A stretch of 42,670 bases of DNA from an uncultured Erysipelotrichaceae bacterium (GCA_902761625.1 CACWLH010000011.1:1-42670); one strand, 5' to 3'; counted from the stretch's first letter, positions 7,501 through 17,249 are shown. A program made the numbers and translations. The notes: a model not told the origin generated them from the letters alone.

Positions 7501-7848
7501 TCAGTTTTCAGAAGCGGTGTATTCAGCTGCTTCCTCACCTCAGATGCGGCCGCCGGTCAGGGCTGTCATCATTGTGACGCCTTCAACAAGCGGATAGGAG
7601 TTGTTGTAAATCTCGGCAATTTCGTTTCCGGCTGCGTAAAGGCCCTTGATGACAGTGCCGTCATCCTTGATGACCTGCAGGTTGGAGTTGACCAGAACGC
7701 CGCCGATTCCGCCCAGAGAAACCGGTCTGGACTTGACCGCATAGTAAGGACCTTCGCCAAGGGAGATCATGTATTTGCTGTCCTTGCCGTAAACCTTGTC
7801 CTTGCCTGCTTCGCAATCCATGTTGGAGGAAAGCGCTGTGTTTTTCAA
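7501..7848 (-). pseudogene. Remnant of an FAD-dependent fumarate/urocanate reductase-type flavoprotein (C-terminus)
   Basis: Only about 100 residues are left of a family that is usually 450-600 residues or more. Visible are the tail landmarks EGPYYAVK, SRPVSLGGIGGVLVNS, GLYAAGNEIAEI and the final TALTGGRI, part of the FAD-binding domain of flavocytochrome c-type reductases. An in-frame TGA (7540-7542) interrupts the tail. Reading on in the same frame gives GEEAAEYTASEN and a second stop (7501-7503), which matches the normal GRIAGEEAA-type ending. The N-terminal FAD domain and the catalytic region are missing. This is a broken gene. Confidence 0.8.
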
Positions 7849-8046
7849 AAAAACGATTCATATGTGCAACACTTTCCTTTCTCGACTGATTATCATTCTC
7901 TTTCCGTTTCGCTTTTCCGCTGTTTTTGCAGGCTGTCACAGGCAAATGATTTCCTGGGATCACGGCATATTCAACCATCCGTGATTCTTTTGAAAACGAT
8001 GGTGCAAAAAGGATGCTTTCCGTTTCAGACGATGATCCGATCAGGC

Positions 8047-8089
8047 AAAAAAACACAGGGCATTGCGTGAACAATCGTGCAATGCCCTG
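8047..8089 (-). terminator. Terminator of the MscS-fusion gene
   Basis: A perfect 11-bp stem (8056-8066 with 8079-8089; CAGGGCATTGC arm), 12-base loop, then a minus-strand U-run. Confidence 0.9.
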
Positions 8090-8097
8090 CATGTTCT

Positions 8098-11000
8098 TTA
8101 TGATGCGGCAGGCGGTTCTTCCTCTTTGTCTTCTTCCAGCGGCAGCTGCACCGGCTTTCTTTCATCCGTGACAACCATATGCGGATAAGGAATGTTGATA
8201 CCGTATTTATAGAAGATATTGAGCAGTCCTCTGTTGAGATATCTTGAAACACCGAACACATTCTTCTCTTCGCAATGGCAGGAGACAGAAATGGTGACGC
8301 CGCTTTCATCCAGCGATTTGATGCCGCCATAATTGGGCACATCCAGAATGTTCTTGTTTTTCGCCTTGAGCAGAGGCAGCTCATGCTTGAGCACTTCTTC
8401 GACATAAGCGATATCCTGACCGTACTCAATGGAAATCGTGGCAACCGCCACGGAGGATGCCTTGGTCATATTGAGAACGCCGCTGATCGCGGAATTGGCG
8501 AAGATCTTGACATTGCCGTCAAATCCCATCACCTTGGTGGTTCTGATGCCGATATCCGCCACCCTTCCGCGATAGCCGTCAATGGTGACGATATCGCCGA
8601 CTCGGAACTCGCCTTCAAAGACGATGAAGAGACCGGCGATGATATCTTTGACAAGGCTTTGTGCGCCAAGGCCGATGATCAGAGTCAGGATGGAAGCGGA
8701 CGCAAGAAGGCCGGCGGAGTCCACTCCGAAAAGATAAAGACAGTAGAATACCACACCGATAGTGCCGCCATAGCGGATGAAGGAAAGCACAAGATGGGAA
8801 ACGGTTTCCCCTCTTGCCCCGAACAAAGAGCCGAACATGCGTACGGGAATTTTCAGCAATGTGAGAATGGCTCCCGCTATGATCAGCACGATTGCGGCGG
8901 CAGTGGCGGCGAAGATATTGAGTCCTTTGTCCCAATGGCCATCAAGAATGCAGCTCAGCACACTGATTTCACGGGGAATGGTTCCGCCCTGGCTGATCAT
9001 CAGAATCAGCCAGATCACCCAGATGCCGAACACGGTTGAAAGAAGCCATAAGATCTTCTGTTCCGGTGATTTGCCCCGCCAGGGCACCCGGCGGCTGGTC
9101 CATCTGGCGGCAGCCTCCACGGTGGATGTTTTTCTTCCGGAAGGAAGAATGATATTGAAAATCGGGGATCTCAGCTCATTTTCCTGATCCGGATCATTGA
9201 ATGCTTCATAAAGTGCCTCCTCATCCCTTCCGGTCAAGGTTGCGGAAGCGCACAGAATCAACAGCAGCACCAGTGAGATCATTGCCGTCTGCAAGGATAC
9301 CGCCAGACGTGAATGATACATATATGAAGTCGGGATAGCGCTTGCGGCGGTATATTGATCCAGCAGCTCATAATAGCGGAACACCTGGAAATACGCCTGT
9401 CCGTCGAAACGGCTGAATCCGTAATAGGTGTTACCGGCGAATGCATTTGCACAAATGCCCAGCTGCTGCGCTGTTTTTCCGATCTGCCCCTGATAAGGCG
9501 AATAGATGCATTCATATGGATCTTCCGTATCAAACAGCATGATATATCCGGTATTCAGCTGATCAGATTTCATCAATGTGTCCAGATCATTTTCCGGCAG
9601 AAGATAATTGAGCAGACTCTGATAAACCCCGATCCGGATCATCGAGCGATGCTTTGTCACAGGTGAATAGACCGTTTCATCTGTGTCTGACTGATGATCA
9701 TAATCATACTTTGACACATAAACGGTATTTCCGTTTTCATCCTTCGCCGTATAGTAGAAGAACTCGCCGGCCGTATATGCCAGCTGCTGTTCTTCGGCAT
9801 TCACTTCTTCGGAATAAACCGCTTTTTCTCCATTGAGCACATTCCAGAACAGATAAGAAGGATCTTCCGGTTCATGGCTGAGCGTGAAGAAACATTCTCT
9901 TGTATTTGTGGCTATGGTGCGTCCATCCTGATCGAAAACGGAAACAGAACCAAGATCGTTCAGATCGATGAGTGTCTGCAGCTGTGCGGAAAGAGAAACA
10001 GTTCTGAGCGGGTTGCCTTCGTCATCTCTGATGCTGATCCGCTCTCCGTCCTTGTCAAAGGATGAATAATAAAGATCACTTGTTTCATTGAGTGCGGAGG
10101 GATCGGCCTCAAGCAGATCCGCCAGCAGCTTCACGGTATTTTCATAACGGTAGCGGTAGAAGCTCACCGTGTTTTCATTTTCCATGGTGCGGCTTTCATA
10201 GCGCATGGTCAGCTCATCGAGCACGGATTCCGAATCATGGATTGCCCGGGAGATCTCAACCAGCGATTGCGAATACCATGAGATTCCGCCGATCACCAGC
10301 GCTCCGCACGCCATTAACGGGAACACCCTGCTGAAAACGGAGAAATCGAAGATCAGCGGATTCTTTGAATTGCCGCCGATCACCCTTCTGGTTGTTTCGG
10401 TTTTATTGCGGATGAAGTCATTGCGCACAATCACCGTATACAGAAGGCACAGCACCATCACGCTCACAAAGCCGGCCACCGACCAGAAGCGGATATAGCG
10501 GTCGCTGCTGAATACGCTGTCTGTCTTTGCGGCTGAGCAGATCACGGTGCTCTCATCCAGTTTTCTTGTAATCACATAATACGGTTCATCCAGAATGGTA
10601 TGCTCTGATGCATAGCCATCCTGCATCACTTCCTCATCCAGGCCTGCGCTTGTGATCGGCTGCCATGAAAGATCGGTTTCATCCATTTTGAAAGAGGAGA
10701 AGATCTTCTGATCCGTATCAATCGCAAACAGCAAACTGTTTGTGCCCTGTGAAGCACGGCTCAGCGTATCATCAAGACTGCTCAGCGGAGCGATCTGTTC
10801 ATCCAGGATTCGGATATTGAAAGCAGCTCCCAGCATGAAACGCACACCGTCTTTTTCACATGCGGTACTGTAAAAATACCATCCCTTTGTTTCGTTCCCT
10901 TCCGTATCCATGGAAGTGACCGGGCTTGGCGTAAAGCTATCGCCGTCTGTGCCGTCTTTGAGGGCTTCCCATATGCCGCTTTCATAGATCTGTTCTGCAT

Positions 11001-11430
11001 TGATCTCGTTTGAAGCGGAATCAAAGAGAATATTCCCTTCTTCATCAAAGGCAAACAGAAGATCGCATCCGGCATCATTGCGCATTCTTTCAAGCAGTTC
11101 AGCTCTTTGCGAACTGTCTTCATTCATCACAAATACGCGGTCCTTACTGATCAACAATGACAGATCTTCCAGCAATGCCTGTGAGCCGGCATGATAAGTC
11201 CGGGTGATATTGTCCGCATAATTCTGTCTGAGCTGCCAGCTTTCGGCGATATCATCCAATATGTTTCCGGCCGTGCTTTCATATCTGCTCTGTGATTCAT
11301 GACGTCTTGCCTGGGTGAGCACACTGCTCAGCACAAACGCTCCCAGAATAAGCAGCACAATATTCAAAACAAGCTTGCGGAAGAAAATCCGGTTCGCCCG
11401 CTTTCTGATTTCACTATGATCATTTTTCAT
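8098..11430 (-). CDS. Twin-sensor mechanosensitive channel (MscS family)
   Basis: A very large MscS protein of about 1110 residues, against about 280 for E. coli MscS. Order: membrane segment 20-38; extracytoplasmic region 40-310, Cache-like in length and style; membrane segments near 310-333 and 370-390; second extracytoplasmic region 390-708; segments near 710-730, 795-815 and 835-855; then the MscS pore and cytoplasmic vestibule from about 875 (ASILTLIIGLGAQSLVKDII, GDIVTIDGYRGRVADIGIRT, KIFANSAISGVLN). The tail is acidic (EEDKEEEPPAAS). The frame opens further upstream, but the ATG at 11430 follows GGAGGT. Sensor identity is inferred from topology. Confidence 0.88.
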   Translation of the reverse strand: MKNDHSEIRKRANRIFFRKLVLNIVLLILGAFVLSSVLTQARRHESQSRYESTAGNILDDIAESWQLRQNYADNITRTYHAGSQALLEDLSLLISKDRVFVMNEDSSQRAELLERMRNDAGCDLLFAFDEEGNILFDSASNEINAEQIYESGIWEALKDGTDGDSFTPSPVTSMDTEGNETKGWYFYSTACEKDGVRFMLGAAFNIRILDEQIAPLSSLDDTLSRASQGTNSLLFAIDTDQKIFSSFKMDETDLSWQPITSAGLDEEVMQDGYASEHTILDEPYYVITRKLDESTVICSAAKTDSVFSSDRYIRFWSVAGFVSVMVLCLLYTVIVRNDFIRNKTETTRRVIGGNSKNPLIFDFSVFSRVFPLMACGALVIGGISWYSQSLVEISRAIHDSESVLDELTMRYESRTMENENTVSFYRYRYENTVKLLADLLEADPSALNETSDLYYSSFDKDGERISIRDDEGNPLRTVSLSAQLQTLIDLNDLGSVSVFDQDGRTIATNTRECFFTLSHEPEDPSYLFWNVLNGEKAVYSEEVNAEEQQLAYTAGEFFYYTAKDENGNTVYVSKYDYDHQSDTDETVYSPVTKHRSMIRIGVYQSLLNYLLPENDLDTLMKSDQLNTGYIMLFDTEDPYECIYSPYQGQIGKTAQQLGICANAFAGNTYYGFSRFDGQAYFQVFRYYELLDQYTAASAIPTSYMYHSRLAVSLQTAMISLVLLLILCASATLTGRDEEALYEAFNDPDQENELRSPIFNIILPSGRKTSTVEAAARWTSRRVPWRGKSPEQKILWLLSTVFGIWVIWLILMISQGGTIPREISVLSCILDGHWDKGLNIFAATAAAIVLIIAGAILTLLKIPVRMFGSLFGARGETVSHLVLSFIRYGGTIGVVFYCLYLFGVDSAGLLASASILTLIIGLGAQSLVKDIIAGLFIVFEGEFRVGDIVTIDGYRGRVADIGIRTTKVMGFDGNVKIFANSAISGVLNMTKASSVAVATISIEYGQDIAYVEEVLKHELPLLKAKNKNILDVPNYGGIKSLDESGVTISVSCHCEEKNVFGVSRYLNRGLLNIFYKYGINIPYPHMVVTDERKPVQLPLEEDKEEEPPAAS

Positions 11431-11467
11431 GGAACACCTCCAATGAAGTGAGTGAGTATACGCATTC

Positions 11468-11496
11468 ATTATAGCGGAACATTTCCGCATCTGTCA
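11468..11496 (-). promoter_or_regulatory. Promoter of the MscS-fusion gene with palindromic operator
   Basis: Minus-strand TGACAG (11491-11496), a 17-base spacer, then TATAAT (11468-11473). The spacer contains the perfect palindrome GCGGAA-N3-TTCCGC (11474-11488) directly against the -10 box, a typical position for a repressor site. Confidence 0.6.
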
Positions 11497-11666
11497 TTCT
11501 TCCCGTCAAAGCGCATATGCTTTCTATGCGTTTGCGCTATGATCAGAGTGATCTTTGCGGATGATGCAGGATGGCATCGAAAGCTCACTTCCATATCCAT
11601 AATGAAAAGAACTCATGATCCCGGATCTGAAATCATGAATTCTTCTTTGTTTTCAAACAGTTTCAT

Positions 11667-14600
11667 TCAGCTCAGCCGCTCCTGCGGCTTTCTTTCGTCT
11701 TTTTCTTCTGCCCCGGGCACAACAATCAGACAGGTGTCATGGGCATTTCCGAAGGAAACAGTGATCATCGCCATGCCCGGCTGATTGGCAGTGATTGTGC
11801 CGTTTTCATCAACGGATGCGACCGACGGATCACTGGATGAAAGAATGATGCCGCCTCTGACGTCCTCCTGATTCAGATTCACATTCAGAACGGTCTGTTT
11901 TCCTTCTTCAAGCTCCTTCACGCGCGCATCTGTCGAAATCGAAATCTCATCACTTCCAAGATTCGCATATTCGATCGCATGATCAGATGCATATGTCTTT
12001 GCATATTCATTGCCGGATGTATAAATGATGATTGCATGATTGCCTTCAAAGGCATCCGATGCGATCTCCTTAACCGATGCGGGGATATAAATGCTCTTAA
12101 GATCATATCCATAGAATGCATGTTCGCCGATGGTTTCCAGCGTATCGGGAAGAATGACTTCTTTCAAAGCTTCCATCACAGGCGCATCATGATGTTCGAA
12201 AGCTGTGACAACGGAAGTGATGCCTGCGCCATAAGTGATCTTCTGAATACTTGCGGAAGCGATGGCTTCAAGGTATGTGTCAGGATTGACCTGTTCATCC
12301 GCCGCTTTCATCTTGCCGCTGCCTCCGGGTATATAAACGATTTCCCGGGTATTTGAATCACCGCGGAACGGGTTGCAATGCTGAAGGCCGTTCCATGTAT
12401 AGTCAAGATCCGCCGGCATATAAACCTTGTTCAATGCCTTCATATTTCCGAATGCGTCGTCTGCGGCCATTTCCGTATCAGGGCTGATGCGCAGCGAAGT
12501 AAATGCGCTGCCATCAAAGGCATATTCGCCGATCGCCCGGATATCACTCAGATCAAATGTGCCCTTCTGCTGTGTATTTGTGAAGCAATATGCGCCGATT
12601 GAGCGGATTCCGGCTGTTTCAAAATCAGGCAGACGGATCGGACCGCTGTATCCGTACCAGCCATAATCGCCGTAATACATGGAGCTGATCCAGAGATGAT
12701 AGGTGTTTTCCTTATGGGCATCATTGAGCAGCTCTGCCGGTGTGTATACATCATTGACAAACTGTGCCAGATAATCAAACCGTGCCTGCGGGAAGGATTC
12801 AAAGGAAGCGATGGTGTCTTTGAGCTGCTGTGCGATCTGCACAAAGTCGTCTTTTCCCTTGAAATTTTCAAGGTTCAGATACGATCTCAGTTCATTGCTT
12901 TTCGCTTTGATTTCTTCCTCTGCGCCGCCCTCATTCATTAAGGCAAGCAGCTCATCGAGCATGGCGCCGGCATCTTTCAATGCACTCAGCACTTCCGCAT
13001 GATTGCTCAAGTCTTTCATCCATGATTCTTTCAATCCATCCATGGATACCTGAGCAGAACGCGCAAGCAGATCATTCATTGAGAACGGATCTGTTTGTTC
13101 CAGCAATTCCAATGTGTCGTTCAGGATTGCCGCATACTGTTCTGGTGCAGCGCTTGAGAGAAGCGTATCAACTGCCTGCACAGGAACATATTCCTTCGCA
13201 TTGACAGTCGCAAAGCGGTTCAGGAAATTCATATAAACCGGATCGTTTTCATCCTTTACAAGATCAATGTCCATGCCATTGCGTCCATAGCCTTCCATGG
13301 ATGTCATCAGGCTGATCAATGAATCATCCGGATTGATGAAATTGAAGATATTGCCAAGCGAGGAATCATATCCGTGAATCTCATCCTCTGCAAAGCTCAG
13401 TTTTGAAACAGGTGCTGCACCATATGTATAGCCGTGAACACGCGCATTGTTATCTGAACGGGTGAAGCGGGCTGCGAGAATATTGGCAATGGAGCCGCCG
13501 CTGTCATAGCCGGTAAACAGGAAGATCTCTTCCGCATCCTCATGATGATGCGCGCTTCTGAATTCATTCAGGCCTGCCCCGATTTCATCGGCAGCTGTGA
13601 AGAAGGAAGGATGGTTTCCGTCTGCCGCATTTTCATAATCCTTCAGCCATACGGAAGGATCACAGCCGCTGATGGCGATGAGATACAGATCATAGTGATG
13701 ATCTTCCGCATCGCTCAGATGCTCACAGGCAAAGGCCGCTTCTGCGGTTTCATAAGTTTCAGACACGATGGCATCCTGCTCAATGTCCATCTGTGCAAAG
13801 GCATCCATGATGTCATCATCCCTGTTCACCAATGATGAGAGCGCCAGAGCTGTCTTGGCAATTTCCGGATGGAGTGTATCCGGATCAGAGATGAACATAT
13901 CCTCGTCATAAATGAAGGAGGATGATCCGGTCCTGATTTCTCTTGCCCCGAAACTGTCTGATTCAGGCATTTGTGCTTCTTCGGTTTCTTCTTCATGATT
14001 TTCCAGCGGATAGGTTTCATTGAAATATGCATCCGTGGGCTGATATACCACTTCGATATAAGTGGTTCCCGACAGCAGGATGGCCGCATTGAATTCTTCC
14101 CAGGTGTATTTGCTGATACAGATGAAGCCGTCTCCGCCCACGTTTCCCTGGATGACGTCAATACCATCCTCATCATAGCCAAGCACGATCAGGGAATGGC
14201 CGGCCGTGCGGAAATAAGCACCCGGCTCATTGCGGATTCCCGCCTCTTCAAAGGCGGCTTTTGAAGCTTCTTTGATATGAACCGCATTGGAAACAGACAT
14301 CGACTGCTGCGCACTCAGATACGGATCTTCTCCGAATAATGTGTAATAAATGCCAAGCGCATAAATGAAACATGACTGTCCGGTATGTCTTCTGTCACAT
14401 GCCCATAATGTCAGTCCCGGCTCCACCGCATAAGAACCAAGCGGTGCCAGGAATTCATTGCCTTCCCAGTCGGTCAGACCGATTCTTCCGGCCAGAATAT
14501 CATTGAACTTTTCCAGAAGCGCGGGACGGGATGTGTACCGGCTGATCATTGCCTCAGCAGGATTGCGGATGATATTGCCGCTGGGCAGCCAGACTTCTTC

Positions 14601-15110
14601 CCATGAAGTCTCTTCTTCCTCGATGACTTCGAGCTCTTCCTCTTCCACGTCCAAAACAGGAGGTTCGCTTTCTTCAGGCTTTTCCTCCTCTTCTTCTTTT
14701 TCAGGCACTTCTGTCTCTTCGGGTTCAGCTGAAGGCGTTACCTCAGGCTCAGCGGTTTCTTCAGGCGCAGGTGTCTCAGAAGGAGCGGGTGTCTCTTCAG
14801 GTACAGGCGTTTCTTCCAGTACAGGTTCGACAGTTTCTTCAGGCAACGGTGTCTCTTCCGGCAGAGGGCTTTCTTCCGGTGCGGGAGTTTCTTCTTCGAG
14901 CGGTGTTTCTTCGGGAGCCGGTGTGATTTCAGACTCCAGAGGCTCTTCTGTGACTTCTGTTTCCTCACTCACCGGCTGCGGTGATTCACTTTCACCAACC
15001 GTGCTGATTTCCTGATCCTGCGGAATGATCTCCTCTGCATAAACACAGGAAAAAACACCCCGGAACATCATAAAAATTGACAGTATCAGAACAATTATCT
15101 TGCGCTTCAC
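11667..15110 (-). CDS. Multidomain secreted surface protein (protease-like, lipase-like, LRR, Ig-like)
   Basis: A 1147-residue protein with a signal peptide (about 1-25). Residues 45-170 are repeated Glu-Thr-Pro-Ala/Glu-Glu units, a wall-spanning linker. Residues about 180-350 look like a papain/C39-type cysteine peptidase, with GQSCFIYAL near 246 and AGHSLIVLGY near 304 as candidate Cys and His. Residues about 400-620 resemble a class-3 lipase, but the nucleophile elbow reads TGYDSGG, with Asp where Ser is expected. Residues about 815-1050 are BspA-type leucine-rich repeats (TLETIGEHAFYGYDLKSIYI). Residues about 1053-1143 form a BIG2 Ig-like domain. It starts at GTG after AAGGAG. No LPXTG sorting signal was seen. 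Confidence 0.85.
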   Translation of the reverse strand: MKRKIIVLILSIFMMFRGVFSCVYAEEIIPQDQEISTVGESESPQPVSEETEVTEEPLESEITPAPEETPLEEETPAPEESPLPEETPLPEETVEPVLEETPVPEETPAPSETPAPEETAEPEVTPSAEPEETEVPEKEEEEEKPEESEPPVLDVEEEELEVIEEEETSWEEVWLPSGNIIRNPAEAMISRYTSRPALLEKFNDILAGRIGLTDWEGNEFLAPLGSYAVEPGLTLWACDRRHTGQSCFIYALGIYYTLFGEDPYLSAQQSMSVSNAVHIKEASKAAFEEAGIRNEPGAYFRTAGHSLIVLGYDEDGIDVIQGNVGGDGFICISKYTWEEFNAAILLSGTTYIEVVYQPTDAYFNETYPLENHEEETEEAQMPESDSFGAREIRTGSSSFIYDEDMFISDPDTLHPEIAKTALALSSLVNRDDDIMDAFAQMDIEQDAIVSETYETAEAAFACEHLSDAEDHHYDLYLIAISGCDPSVWLKDYENAADGNHPSFFTAADEIGAGLNEFRSAHHHEDAEEIFLFTGYDSGGSIANILAARFTRSDNNARVHGYTYGAAPVSKLSFAEDEIHGYDSSLGNIFNFINPDDSLISLMTSMEGYGRNGMDIDLVKDENDPVYMNFLNRFATVNAKEYVPVQAVDTLLSSAAPEQYAAILNDTLELLEQTDPFSMNDLLARSAQVSMDGLKESWMKDLSNHAEVLSALKDAGAMLDELLALMNEGGAEEEIKAKSNELRSYLNLENFKGKDDFVQIAQQLKDTIASFESFPQARFDYLAQFVNDVYTPAELLNDAHKENTYHLWISSMYYGDYGWYGYSGPIRLPDFETAGIRSIGAYCFTNTQQKGTFDLSDIRAIGEYAFDGSAFTSLRISPDTEMAADDAFGNMKALNKVYMPADLDYTWNGLQHCNPFRGDSNTREIVYIPGGSGKMKAADEQVNPDTYLEAIASASIQKITYGAGITSVVTAFEHHDAPVMEALKEVILPDTLETIGEHAFYGYDLKSIYIPASVKEIASDAFEGNHAIIIYTSGNEYAKTYASDHAIEYANLGSDEISISTDARVKELEEGKQTVLNVNLNQEDVRGGIILSSSDPSVASVDENGTITANQPGMAMITVSFGNAHDTCLIVVPGAEEKDERKPQERLS

Positions 15111-15229
15111 GCACTGGTCTCCTTATAGAAAAACAACTACAAGTTAAAACTATCATATTTCATCAGCCTGATAAAGCGAATTGCCGTGTCAGTTTTATGA
15201 AATTAATAATTGCACTGACACATTGAAGC

Positions 15230-15984
15230 ATTAATCCGGATTTCATCATCGGCAATATGAATGCCCACGTGGCGGCCTATCCGCTCACCCCCAATCCGAA
15301 GGATATCATGGCTGCTTTTGAATATGATCAGTTTGTTCATTATCTGTACGGCGATGTTCAGGTCAGAGGAGAATATCCTGATTTCGCCTTCCGTTATTTC
15401 AAGGAACATAGCATTGTGCCTTCCTTCATTACAGAAGAAGACAAACAGATTCTCAAAGAAGGAACCGTGGACATGTATACATTCTCTTATTACTGTTCCA
15501 GCTGTGTTTCAACCAATCCGGATGCTGAAACAACCACGGGCAATCTTTCCATCGGTGTGAAGAATCCTTATCTTCAGGCAAGCGACTGGGGCTTCAGATT
15601 GATCCGGATGGATTGCGCTATTCGCTCGGGATGATCCATGCCCGATATCCGCATATCCCTTTAATGGTCGTGGAAAACGGATTCGGCGCCTATGACAAGG
15701 CGGAAGAAGACGGAAGTATCCATGATCCTTACCGGGTTGCTTATTTCAAGCCTCATATTGAAGCGATGAAAGATGCGATTGAGGATGGCGTTCCTCTGAT
15801 CGGTTTCACATGCCGGGGACCGATTGATCTGATTTCCACCGGAACCGGACAATATTCAAAACGCCATGGCTTCATCTATGTCGACCGTCATGATGACGGC
15901 AGCGGCGACTTCAGCCGGAAGAAAAAAGATTCCTTTGCCTGGTATCAGAAGGTCTGCCGCTCCAATGGCGAAGATCTAAACTGA
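15230..15984 (+). pseudogene. 6-phospho-beta-glucosidase (GH1) remnant, truncated and frameshifted
   Basis: The first frame (from about 15230, with an in-frame stop just before it) reads INPDFIIGNMNAHVAAYPLT and DMYTFSYYCSS. The second reads [18 protein letters not shown], then [16 protein letters not shown], then [11 protein letters not shown]. Together they make the C-terminal half of a GH1 enzyme. The frames join if one base is restored near 15595 ([15 protein letters not shown]). The nucleophile Glu in VVENG is kept, but the N-terminal half with the acid/base NEP motif is gone. The usual TxWG tryptophan is replaced by Arg (FTCRGPIDL). It is a dead gene from a beta-glucoside PTS pathway; no partner genes are nearby. 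Confidence 0.85.
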
Positions 15985-16049
15985 ACATTATGAAACCGCC
16001 GTTCCATCTCGGATCAGCGGCTTTTTTCCATCTCTGTTTTTTCAAAAAA

Positions 16050-17159
16050 TCATTGGAAGCTGAATCCTTCAAATACAGGATAGCCGCTGTATTCGCGGCA
16101 TTCCTCCTGTCCGCTCAGCACACGCATGGCGCCTTTAGCGAGAGCTTCTGTTTCAAAACTGCCCGGATAGACATAGATCGGTGCGATCCAGGAAAGATCC
16201 TCTTTCAATTGGGATATCAGAATTTCATCTTTGGCAAGACCGCCGGTAATCAGGATGGCATCGGTTTTTCCTTTGAGCACACCGGCCATGGCGCCTGCCC
16301 ATTTGACAATCGTATATTCCATGGCATTCAGGGCAAGCTGTGCAAACTGATCGCCTTTGGCAATCATTTCATTGCGGATATAACGCACATCATCCGTTCC
16401 GCATAATTCAATCAGTCCCCCGCTGCGCGTGCACAGCCTTCTGATCTCTTCGAGGGTTCTGCCGTTTCTGCTCATTTCACGCACATCCGCAAAACAGATA
16501 TCGCCGGTACGGTTGGGTGAGATCGGTCCCTGCCCGTCGGTGATCCTTGTCTGGTCAATGGCTTTGCCATGGCGGTGGGCCGCCACCGAGATGGCTCCGC
16601 CCATATGGATCACGATATAATTGCTGTCTTCGTATTTCACCCCATGCAGTTCTGAATGAGTGATGGCGGTCTGTTTCATATTCAGCGGATGGGCTCTGCT
16701 GGTCCGGTAGATGCCTTTGACACCCGTGATCCTTGCCTCATCGCACAATTCATCCACGCACATGGGATTGACGAAGAAGGATGGAATGTTCAGTTGATCG
16801 CCGATTTTCTTTGCCAGAACGATTCCCAGCGTTGCCGGATGGTTGATGCCGGCCTGATCATTGAGCGCATGTTCATAAGCGATATCATTGATCTGATAGG
16901 TTCCGCCTTCGCACGAGTAAATGCCGACGCCCCTTCCGGAGACAGCGTCAATGGATTTTAAGTCGATATGGTTTTCTTCCAGGATGGAATAGATCTGCTT
17001 TAATCTGATCGGAACCTGCTCTTTGTATGATGCACAATGTGCAAAATCTTCCGGATCTGTTTTCACATCGGTATCCAGAATGATTTCATTGCCTCTCATG
17101 ATACCGATCTTGTTGGTGGTGGAACCGGGATTAATCGTTAAAACGGTATACTCTTTCAT
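16050..17159 (-). CDS. buk: Butyrate kinase
   Basis: A 369-residue acetokinase-family enzyme. Landmarks are LTINPGSTTNKIGI at the N-terminus, SGRGVGIYSCEGGTYQIN, NHPATLGIVLA, HMGGAISVAAHRHG, DGQGPISPNRTG and ITGGLAKDE. It interconverts butyryl phosphate plus ADP with butyrate plus ATP, the energy-yielding last step of butyrate (or isobutyrate/branched-chain acid) formation. No ptb gene is adjacent, so the phosphotransacylase must be elsewhere. The ATG at 17159 was chosen; a GTG two codons upstream is also possible. Transcribed alone from a good promoter. Confidence 0.93.
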   Translation of the reverse strand: MKEYTVLTINPGSTTNKIGIMRGNEIILDTDVKTDPEDFAHCASYKEQVPIRLKQIYSILEENHIDLKSIDAVSGRGVGIYSCEGGTYQINDIAYEHALNDQAGINHPATLGIVLAKKIGDQLNIPSFFVNPMCVDELCDEARITGVKGIYRTSRAHPLNMKQTAITHSELHGVKYEDSNYIVIHMGGAISVAAHRHGKAIDQTRITDGQGPISPNRTGDICFADVREMSRNGRTLEEIRRLCTRSGGLIELCGTDDVRYIRNEMIAKGDQFAQLALNAMEYTIVKWAGAMAGVLKGKTDAILITGGLAKDEILISQLKEDLSWIAPIYVYPGSFETEALAKGAMRVLSGQEECREYSGYPVFEGFSFQ

Positions 17160-17220
17160 ATGCACACCAGATCTTTCTATGATGAATGATGATTAAAATA
17201 ATGAGATTGCTTACAGCTTC

Positions 17221-17249
17221 ATTATAGCAATGACTTTCGTGCATGATAA
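17221..17249 (-). promoter_or_regulatory. buk promoter
   Basis: Minus-strand TTATCA (17244-17249), a 17-base spacer, then TATAAT (17221-17226). The leader before buk is about 60 bases. Confidence 0.65.

Noticed and set aside
7661..8092. 143-codon minus-strand frame over the decayed reductase
   Set aside because: It begins inside the terminator hairpin of the MscS-fusion gene and runs out of frame with the recognisable reductase tail.
14590..14980. Dense short repeats
   Set aside because: They are codon-level repeats of a wall-spanning linker, not a CRISPR array or satellite.
14458..15015. Ser/Gly-rich plus-strand frame
   Set aside because: It is the antisense image of the Glu-Thr-Pro repeat linker in the surface protein.
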